A stretch of DNA of 12,437 nt, from NCBI GenBank assembly GCA_019412865.1, contig DXOJ01000457.1, positions 1 to 12,437 of the forward strand. Direction: 5' to 3'. Both the position numbers and the translations under genes were made by a program. The notes under the pieces are model-generated. The model searched no databases and had not been told where the DNA came from. It saw nothing but the letters and a program-made list of their open reading frames with translations. Shown piece by piece: positions 6,767 through 12,437 of the stretch; the first letter of the stretch is position 1; each line of letters opens with the position of its first letter. This stretch comes from Bacteroides sp. (GTDB taxonomy: Bacteria; Bacteroidota; Bacteroidia; Bacteroidales; Bacteroidaceae).

Positions 6767-6804
6767 CACCTCGCAACAAACTAAAAAACAAAAAATACGA
6801 GGTG
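6767..6804. repeat. 7-bp inverted repeat upstream of susC (possible operator or leader stem)
   Basis: CACCTCG at 6767-6773 and its exact reverse complement CGAGGTG at 6798-6804 flank a 24-nt A-rich spacer. These are among the few GC-rich words in the region. The repeat lies 39 bp upstream of the proximal susC -7 box, where an activator could bind, and downstream of the distal one, where it would be in the leader RNA. There is no U-tract after it, so it is not a terminator. Confidence 0.4.
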
Positions 6805-6842
6805 AAAAACAAATATTGCACATCACTATATCTTCATTCTCA

Positions 6843-6850
6843 TACTTTTG
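6843..6850 (+). promoter_or_regulatory. Proximal -7 box of the susC operon promoter
   Basis: TACTTTTG matches TAnnTTTG exactly and has the same sequence as the box of the pectate lyase gene. It would give a susC leader of about 55-60 nt. The -33 region at the standard spacing is poor; the nearest ATTG (6815-6818) is 24 bp upstream. A weak -33 element fits an activator-dependent PUL promoter (inference). Confidence 0.55.
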
Positions 6851-6916
6851 TAGCGATGAATGAACTCTCATCGGGATTTTTATGAAATATCAAACAACAA
6901 CCATTAATTAATAAAC

Positions 6917-9900
6917 ATGCAAAGAATGTCTAACAAAGTGAAAAACATGCGCTCCTTATTGCTAATACTATTTTCAGCAATATCGCTTAGCGTATCTGCG
7001 CAAACGATTACCGTAAAAGGTAACGTGAAAGACACCAGCGGAGAGCCTGTTATTGGAGCCTCTGTTGTAGAAAAAGGTAATACTACCAATGGTACGATTA
7101 CAGATTTAGATGGTAATTTTTCTATTAAAGTTGATGGCAAAAAAACATTGGTTATTTCATACATAGGTATGAAAACTCAAGAAGTAGCCGTTCAAGGTAG
7201 AAAAACAATTAATGTACAAATGGTCGACGACTCGAAAGCTTTGGACGAAGTCGTAGTAATTGGTTACGGTACGGTCAATAAAAGAGATTTAACCGGTTCT
7301 GTAGCCTCTGTTAGTGCCAAAGACTTAGCGGCTATACCAGTAGCAAGTGCATCTGAAGCCCTTACCGGTAAACTTGCCGGAGTTAGTGTTACTACTACTG
7401 AAGGTTCTCCCGATGCAGATATAAAGATCCGTGTTCGCGGTGGTGGTTCACTATCACAGGATAACTCTCCTTTATATATTGTAGATGGTTTCCCTGTTTC
7501 AAGTATTAGTGATATCGCTCCCTCGGAAATTCAAAGCATCGACGTATTGAAAGATGCTTCTTCCACAGCCATTTATGGTGCCCGTGGTGCAAATGGTGTA
7601 ATCATCATTACTACCAAGAGCGGAAAAGAAGGTAAAACGCAAGTAGACTTCGGTGCTTCTTTCGGTTTTAAACAGGTAACCAAACTGACTGAAGTCTTGA
7701 GTCCTTACGATTTCGTTGCTTATCAGCGTGAAATCGGTTCTCTGGATTATGGAAACTTTGCCGATATGGATATCTGGCGTTCTATTGATGGTACCGATTA
7801 CCAAGACGAGATGTTCGGACGTACTGGAAACCAGCAACAATATAACATTAATGTAAGTGGCGGAACCAAGCAAATGACTTATAGTGTCAGCTATGCCCAT
7901 AATGAAGAAAAAAGTATCATGCTTAATTCCGGCTTCAAAAAAGACAATGTAAATGCAAAAATTAAATCAGAACTGAATAAATGGATGACACTGGACTTTA
8001 ACGCCCGGTTAAGTTACTCTACCATTGACGGTTTAGGTGGTGGTGCTGATACCAATGAATCCAATGCTGCCAATTCAACCGTGGCTAATGCTACCGTATT
8101 CCGTCCGGTTGATTCACTTAAATACAGTGATGACGACGAAGAAAACAGTTCGGCACAACAGAAATCTCCATTGGAACGTCTGCTTGCAACAGATAAAACC
8201 CGCAATACTTTCAACCAGAACTACAATGTAGGTTTAAACTGGAAACCATTCAAGAACTGGACATTCCGTTCCGAATTCGGATATGGATGGAAGTTTGACG
8301 ATACAGAACAGTATTGGGGAGTAGATGCAGTATCTAATTCTAAATATGGATATAACGGTCAGCCACAAGCCTACCTGTTGAGAGAAAAGACGATGAGCTG
8401 GCGTAATGCCAACACATTGACCTATGATAACAAAAAACTGTTCAAAGGTCGTGATAAACTCAATGTATTGATCGGACATGAAGTAAGCAGCAGCCAAAGG
8501 AAATCAATAGAAAATGTATCTGTAGCTTTCCCTGTTACTATGAATTTCGATGATATGAAAGCAAATATGGGTTCGGGCAAAGCTTTAGCCAACCAATCTA
8601 CCATTGCTGCAAAAGAAAACATATTATCATTCTTTGGTCGTGTGAACTATACTATGATGGATAAATACTTGCTTGCTGTTACAGTACGTGCAGACGGTTC
8701 GAGCAAGTTCGGTTCCGGAAATCGTTGGGGTGTTTTCCCGTCAGCAGCTTTGGCATGGCGTATCTCTGACGAGGCTTTCATGAGTAACACTCAAGACTGG
8801 CTGTCAGCTTTGAAACTACGTTTAAGCTTCGGTACTGCCGGTAACAACCGTATCAATTCCGGTTTGCTTTCCACCACTTACTCTTTGGGAGGTAATGATG
8901 CACGCAATCCTTTCTTCAACGGAGAAAGCACTACCATGTTGGAACATGGAACGAACTTATACAACCCCGATTTGAAGTGGGAAACAACAGTAACCCGTAA
9001 CATCGGTATTGACTATGGATTCTGGAACAATCGTATCTCCGGTGCTATCGACTTTTACTGGAATACAACCAGAGACTTATTGATGCGTACTGAAATTCCT
9101 TCTCTCTCCGGATATAACTATCAGTACAAGAACTTTGGACAGACATCCAATAAAGGTGTAGAATTGTCTGTTAGTGCTGTTTTATTTGATAAAAAGAATT
9201 TCTCTTTGAACTTCAATGCCAACATTGCTTACAACCGCAACCGCATTGATAAACTGAATACAGACTCTCCCTGGCAAAGTAGTAACTGGTCAGGTAGTAC
9301 AATGGCCAAATACGAAGACTTCCGCGTAGAGAAAGGCGGACGTTTGGGTGAAGTTTGGGGATACAAGACAAACGGTTATTATACCGTATATGATCCTGTC
9401 ACCAACCCTACCGGCGAACTGGTTTGGGCAGGTAGCGAATGGGGATTAAAAGACGGAATGCAAGATAACAGTCCTACTATCACCGGTGGTAAATACTATC
9501 CGGGTGGTTTGAAACTGGAATGTGATAAAGATGGTAACCCTCTCAAACAACGTTTGGGTAACACTATCGCTCCTACAACCGGTGGTTTTGGATTCGATGG
9601 TCGCGTAGGTAATTTCGACTTCAATGTATTCTTCAACTACTCTCTCGGAAATGTAATTGTCAATGGAACAAAACTGGCAGCTTCTTTCCGTTCAGGTTCA
9701 AGAACCGGTTATAACTTAAACAATGATTTCAGACTGTCTAACCGTTACACATGGATTGATCCGGAAACTGGTTTGAACCTGTCGTCCAGCTCTACAGATG
9801 TCCTTAATACCTATGGAGACATGACAACAGCAGGATTACGTCTGAATGAAATAAACGCTAACGCCAATATGTACAATCCGGCCAGCGCTACTACCATGCA

Positions 9901-10174
9901 GCTGACTGATTATGCAGTAGAAAAAGCCTCATTCCTGCGTTTGAATAACATCACTATCGGATACTCTCTTCCAAAAACAATTGTAAGGAGAGCGTTTATG
10001 CAGAATGTGAGAATCTATCTGACAGGATATAACCTGTTCTGTTGGACTAACTACAGCGGAGCAGACCCTGAAGTCGATACAAGCAGTAAGAAAAATGCGA
10101 TGACTCCGGGCATAGATTACGCCGCTTATCCTAAGAGCCGCACATTTGTGGGTGGTATTAACGTTACATTCTAA
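6917..10174 (+). CDS. susC-like: SusC-family TonB-dependent outer-membrane glycan transporter
   Basis: This 1085-aa protein imports oligosaccharides across the outer membrane with TonB/ExbBD energy, together with its SusD partner. In order: signal peptide ending near SVSAQ (residue 29), a carboxypeptidase-regulatory-like domain (about 31-102, with GNVKDTSGEPVIGASV and TDLDGNFSI), the TonB-box-like DEVVVIGYGT (110-119), the plug domain (about 120-240, with ALTGKLAGVSV, IRVRGGGS, PLYIVDGFPV and AIYGARGANGVIIITTKSGK), and a long beta-barrel ending in the terminal phenylalanine of FVGGINVTF, a BamA-recognised end. Length is normal for the family. I keep the ATG at 6917; ATGs at 6926 and 6947 are in frame, and the last would give a more compact signal peptide. 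The substrate is likely a pectin fragment, inferred from the nearby lyase. Confidence 0.97.
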   Translation: MQRMSNKVKNMRSLLLILFSAISLSVSAQTITVKGNVKDTSGEPVIGASVVEKGNTTNGTITDLDGNFSIKVDGKKTLVISYIGMKTQEVAVQGRKTINVQMVDDSKALDEVVVIGYGTVNKRDLTGSVASVSAKDLAAIPVASASEALTGKLAGVSVTTTEGSPDADIKIRVRGGGSLSQDNSPLYIVDGFPVSSISDIAPSEIQSIDVLKDASSTAIYGARGANGVIIITTKSGKEGKTQVDFGASFGFKQVTKLTEVLSPYDFVAYQREIGSLDYGNFADMDIWRSIDGTDYQDEMFGRTGNQQQYNINVSGGTKQMTYSVSYAHNEEKSIMLNSGFKKDNVNAKIKSELNKWMTLDFNARLSYSTIDGLGGGADTNESNAANSTVANATVFRPVDSLKYSDDDEENSSAQQKSPLERLLATDKTRNTFNQNYNVGLNWKPFKNWTFRSEFGYGWKFDDTEQYWGVDAVSNSKYGYNGQPQAYLLREKTMSWRNANTLTYDNKKLFKGRDKLNVLIGHEVSSSQRKSIENVSVAFPVTMNFDDMKANMGSGKALANQSTIAAKENILSFFGRVNYTMMDKYLLAVTVRADGSSKFGSGNRWGVFPSAALAWRISDEAFMSNTQDWLSALKLRLSFGTAGNNRINSGLLSTTYSLGGNDARNPFFNGESTTMLEHGTNLYNPDLKWETTVTRNIGIDYGFWNNRISGAIDFYWNTTRDLLMRTEIPSLSGYNYQYKNFGQTSNKGVELSVSAVLFDKKNFSLNFNANIAYNRNRIDKLNTDSPWQSSNWSGSTMAKYEDFRVEKGGRLGEVWGYKTNGYYTVYDPVTNPTGELVWAGSEWGLKDGMQDNSPTITGGKYYPGGLKLECDKDGNPLKQRLGNTIAPTTGGFGFDGRVGNFDFNVFFNYSLGNVIVNGTKLAASFRSGSRTGYNLNNDFRLSNRYTWIDPETGLNLSSSSTDVLNTYGDMTTAGLRLNEINANANMYNPASATTMQLTDYAVEKASFLRLNNITIGYSLPKTIVRRAFMQNVRIYLTGYNLFCWTNYSGADPEVDTSSKKNAMTPGIDYAAYPKSRTFVGGINVTF

Positions 10175-10199
10175 TTAAAACATTAAACAGATTGATCGT

Positions 10200-12107
10200 A
10201 TGAAAATATATAAGACATTATTCCTGGGGCTGGGGTTAATTGCCCTGTCTTCCTGTTCGGACTTCCTGAATCAGACCTCACCGTCTGAATTGGATAATGA
10301 ATCAACTTTTAATAATGCCTATTATACAGAATTGGCACTTAATAAAGTTTACGGCAGCCTGACGCAAGACCAGACTTATTCTAACTTCCTGCCTATCATT
10401 GCCGGAACCAATACCGACTGTGAACTGATTGACGGTTTGGGTACGGATGCAAGCAACACGTCCAGCGAACGTGGTAATATGAACTATAACGCTAATCCGG
10501 GATGGTCACAACTTTCCAAAGTATGGGATGCCATGTACGGAGTAATCGAGAATGCGAATCTGGTAGTAGATGGTATAAACAATAGCCAACTGATACAACA
10601 AGCAGGAGCAACCCGTACCAGCATGATGAGATTCCGTGCAGAAGCGATGACATTGCGTGCGATGATTTATTTCGATCTGATCCGCTTGTTCGGTGATATT
10701 CCTTTCAAAACAGAATCTTCCAACAGCGACCTGTCTAATGTTTACATTGGAAAGGCAGACCGTGACGATATCATGGATAAATTGATAATTGAACTCGAGG
10801 AAGCTATCGGATATTTACCTTGGGCTGGTGAAGACGGTTATACAACCGAACATGTAAGCAAAGGCTATGCTCACGCTCTCTTGGCTAACATTGCAATGAC
10901 ACGTGCCGGATATGCTATCCGCGAACAAGCTAAAGACGGATATATCACCGGAGATAACAGTGACGCTACTTATCCTACTCAACGTTGCAGCGATACCAAA
11001 CGTAGAGAACTATTCGAATTGGCCGAAAAACATCTGGCAGCTGTTGTCAGTTCAGGAAAACATAAACTGAATCCTTCTGTAGAAGAATACTGGCGTTTAA
11101 TAAATATCGGACAACTAGATCAGACTTATCAAGAAAACCTGTTCGAGATTCCAATGGGACTGAACAAAAGTGGTGAGCTGGGATATACTATCGGATATCG
11201 TATAAACGGTGCCAGTTCCCTATTCGGTCCGAAAGGTAACTCATCCGGTAAGTTGAAACTGACTGCTCCTTATTATCTGTCATTTGGCGAAGGAGATATC
11301 CGCCGCGATCTGACTTGTGCTATTTCACAACTTTCTACAGACAAAAACACCAAAGTATTTAAAGAATATATGTTAGGAAATGCTCCTTTCGGTCTTTATT
11401 GTGGAAAATGGGATTATCGTAAGATGATGGAAAACTCTGAATGGTACGCAGCTGTATTGGCCAGCGATCAGAAAGTTTGTTCCGGTATCAACGTAGTGAA
11501 AATGCGTTATCCGCAAGTATTGCTGATGTATGCCGAAGTTGTGAACGAACTTTATGGTAAGGGTGCAACAGCCGAAGGTTGTACATTAACAGCCACAGCA
11601 GCCCTGAAAGAAGTACACGACCGTGCTTTCACCGATGCAACCAAACGTGATGTTGCATGGACTGCTCTAATGGGAAAAGACTTCTTCGATGCAATTGTTG
11701 ACGAAAATGCATGGGAACTGGCAGGAGAAGGTGTTCGTAAGTTCGACCTAATCCGTTGGAACCTGTTGAGCGAAAAAATAGACGAGTTCAAAAACGAATA
11801 TACAAATGCAGTGTATAATGGTACATATCCACAGTATGTGAACTATAAATATCGCACGGACAATCCGATGTATATCGATATGACTTCTCTCGTATTTGGA
11901 GCTAAAGTAGGTGGAGAATATGAAAACAAGAGCTTCTTCGGTGCTGAAACCAGTGACAAGGAGCAAAAGAATCTGAAAGTAAACTTGCCTAGTATTTCTG
12001 GCGGATTGAACAAGGCTGTGAAGAATCGTTATTTATTGCCGATAGCTTCTACAACCATCTCTACCTCAAACGGTAAATTACATAACTCTTATGGTTATTC
12101 GGATTAA
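10200..12107 (+). CDS. susD-like: SusD-family surface glycan-binding lipoprotein (RagB/SusD)
   Basis: The 635-aa protein is the lid and binding partner of the SusC transporter encoded 25 bp upstream. It has a lipoprotein signal with lipobox LSSC (Cys19), followed by SDFLNQTSPSE, the usual SusD start. Family hallmarks are RFRAEAMTLRAMIYFDLIRL (144-163) continuing into FGDIPF, the helical MRYPQVLLMYAEVVNE (435-450), and ELAGEGVRKFDLIRW (506-520) near the C-terminus. Helices of the TPR-like scaffold can be seen throughout. Length is slightly above the commonest range for the family but not unusual. No truncation or frameshift is seen. Ligand specificity cannot be read from sequence; pectic glycan is inferred from context. 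Confidence 0.97.
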   Translation: MKIYKTLFLGLGLIALSSCSDFLNQTSPSELDNESTFNNAYYTELALNKVYGSLTQDQTYSNFLPIIAGTNTDCELIDGLGTDASNTSSERGNMNYNANPGWSQLSKVWDAMYGVIENANLVVDGINNSQLIQQAGATRTSMMRFRAEAMTLRAMIYFDLIRLFGDIPFKTESSNSDLSNVYIGKADRDDIMDKLIIELEEAIGYLPWAGEDGYTTEHVSKGYAHALLANIAMTRAGYAIREQAKDGYITGDNSDATYPTQRCSDTKRRELFELAEKHLAAVVSSGKHKLNPSVEEYWRLINIGQLDQTYQENLFEIPMGLNKSGELGYTIGYRINGASSLFGPKGNSSGKLKLTAPYYLSFGEGDIRRDLTCAISQLSTDKNTKVFKEYMLGNAPFGLYCGKWDYRKMMENSEWYAAVLASDQKVCSGINVVKMRYPQVLLMYAEVVNELYGKGATAEGCTLTATAALKEVHDRAFTDATKRDVAWTALMGKDFFDAIVDENAWELAGEGVRKFDLIRWNLLSEKIDEFKNEYTNAVYNGTYPQYVNYKYRTDNPMYIDMTSLVFGAKVGGEYENKSFFGAETSDKEQKNLKVNLPSISGGLNKAVKNRYLLPIASTTISTSNGKLHNSYGYSD

Positions 12108-12122
12108 TCTTAAAATCGTAAA

Positions 12123-12437
12123 ATGATGAAGAATATAAAAAATATATTGGGAATGGGAGCTTTCATGCTCCTGGCCTCTTTGGCTGTATCTTCGTGTACA
12201 GAGAAAAGTGATTGGGATATTGACTCTTCCTATAGCCGTCCTTTCGGAACTGATGAAAACGGAATCAGTGTAGAAACAGATAGTAAAGTAGCCAGAGCGG
12301 TAGTAACTTGGAGCTCAACATCCAATACTGACTATTACATTATCGAGATTAGTCCTAACGAGATGACTGACGAGACTCCAATGGGATCAGAAGAAAATGG
12401 AAATATCGTTTATGGAAATGATCCTGCCAACCGGATC
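12123..12437 (+). CDS. PUL lipoprotein with fibronectin-III-like start (DUF4957/DUF5123-type), 5' fragment
   Basis: The frame starts at an ATG 15 bp after the SusD stop and is open for 105 codons to the window edge. The signal peptide ends in a lipobox with Cys25 (VSSC), followed by TEKSDWDIDSSYSRPFGT. Residues about 45-80 (ISVETDSKVARAVVTWSS, then DYYIIEISPNE) look like the first strands of a fibronectin type III fold. This arrangement is typical of the third gene in Bacteroides pectin PULs, which continues into a DUF4957/DUF5123 beta-helix. It is probably a surface glycan-binding protein (inference). A second ATG at 12126 is equally possible as start. The 3' part lies outside the window. 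Confidence 0.8.
   Translation, partial: MMKNIKNILGMGAFMLLASLAVSSCTEKSDWDIDSSYSRPFGTDENGISVETDSKVARAVVTWSSTSNTDYYIIEISPNEMTDETPMGSEENGNIVYGNDPANRI

Larger units (their letters stand above)
6571..6916. promoter_or_regulatory. Divergent regulatory region between the liaF-like/lytTR unit and the susC operon
   Basis: This 346-bp gene-free region must hold the promoters for both directions. It contains a minus-strand promoter at 6599-6629, two exact plus-strand -7 boxes at 6715-6722 and 6843-6850, and a 7-bp inverted repeat with arms at 6767-6773 and 6798-6804. A short CCGG-A/T-CCGG inverted repeat lies near 6669-6682. The region is A-rich, especially 6771-6815. No open reading frame, tRNA or known riboswitch is evident. 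Confidence 0.7.

Noticed and set aside
7499..7900. Minus-strand 133-codon open frame inside the susC-like gene
   Set aside because: It is antisense to conserved plug and early barrel sequence, has no recognisable domain or signal, and is a coding shadow.
11552..11966. Minus-strand open frames opposite the susD-like gene
   Set aside because: They overlap conserved SusD motifs on the other strand and show no plausible protein features.

Overview
The window looks like chromosomal DNA of a gut Bacteroides or close relative. The evidence is the adjacent SusC/SusD pair with family-typical motifs, Bacteroides-type promoter boxes (TAnnTTTG), weak A/T-rich ribosome-binding regions, many lipoproteins with acidic residues after the lipid-bearing cysteine, and a moderate-to-low GC content. 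I read it as part of a pectin-directed polysaccharide utilization locus (PUL). The substrate call rests on the PL1-type pectate lyase. The species cannot be named from the sequence alone.

Layout. Bases 1-27 are not genomic: they match the Illumina Nextera transposase adapter and mosaic end, so the genomic sequence starts at 28. From 28 to 2910 three minus-strand lipoprotein genes form a tight cluster, read right to left: a 294-aa fimbrillin-like protein, a 601-aa protein with a fimbrillin-like front half and a beta-helix-like back half (DUF4957/DUF5123 type), and the first 48 codons of a third lipoprotein cut off by the window edge. A 395-bp intergenic region follows; it contains the terminator of the next gene. 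Next on the minus strand are a secreted PL1 pectate lyase (start corrected to 4835) and, upstream of it, a two-gene unit at 4954-6570: a LiaF-like membrane protein and a LytTR DNA-binding regulator that itself carries four membrane segments. A 346-bp divergent regulatory region (6571-6916) separates these from a plus-strand operon: a SusC-type TonB-dependent transporter, a SusD-type glycan-binding lipoprotein, and the start of a third lipoprotein running off the right end.

How it may work together (inference). The surface lipoproteins and SusD capture polysaccharide, the lyase cuts polygalacturonate, and SusC imports oligosaccharides using TonB energy. No hybrid two-component regulator or ECF sigma/anti-sigma pair, the usual PUL regulators, is visible in the window. 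The only regulator present is the LiaF-like/LytTR membrane pair, encoded between the lyase and the susC/susD operon and divergent from the latter. That pair is the most interesting part of the window. The remaining genes are well-known PUL families, and I see no mobile element, CRISPR array, tRNA or rRNA.
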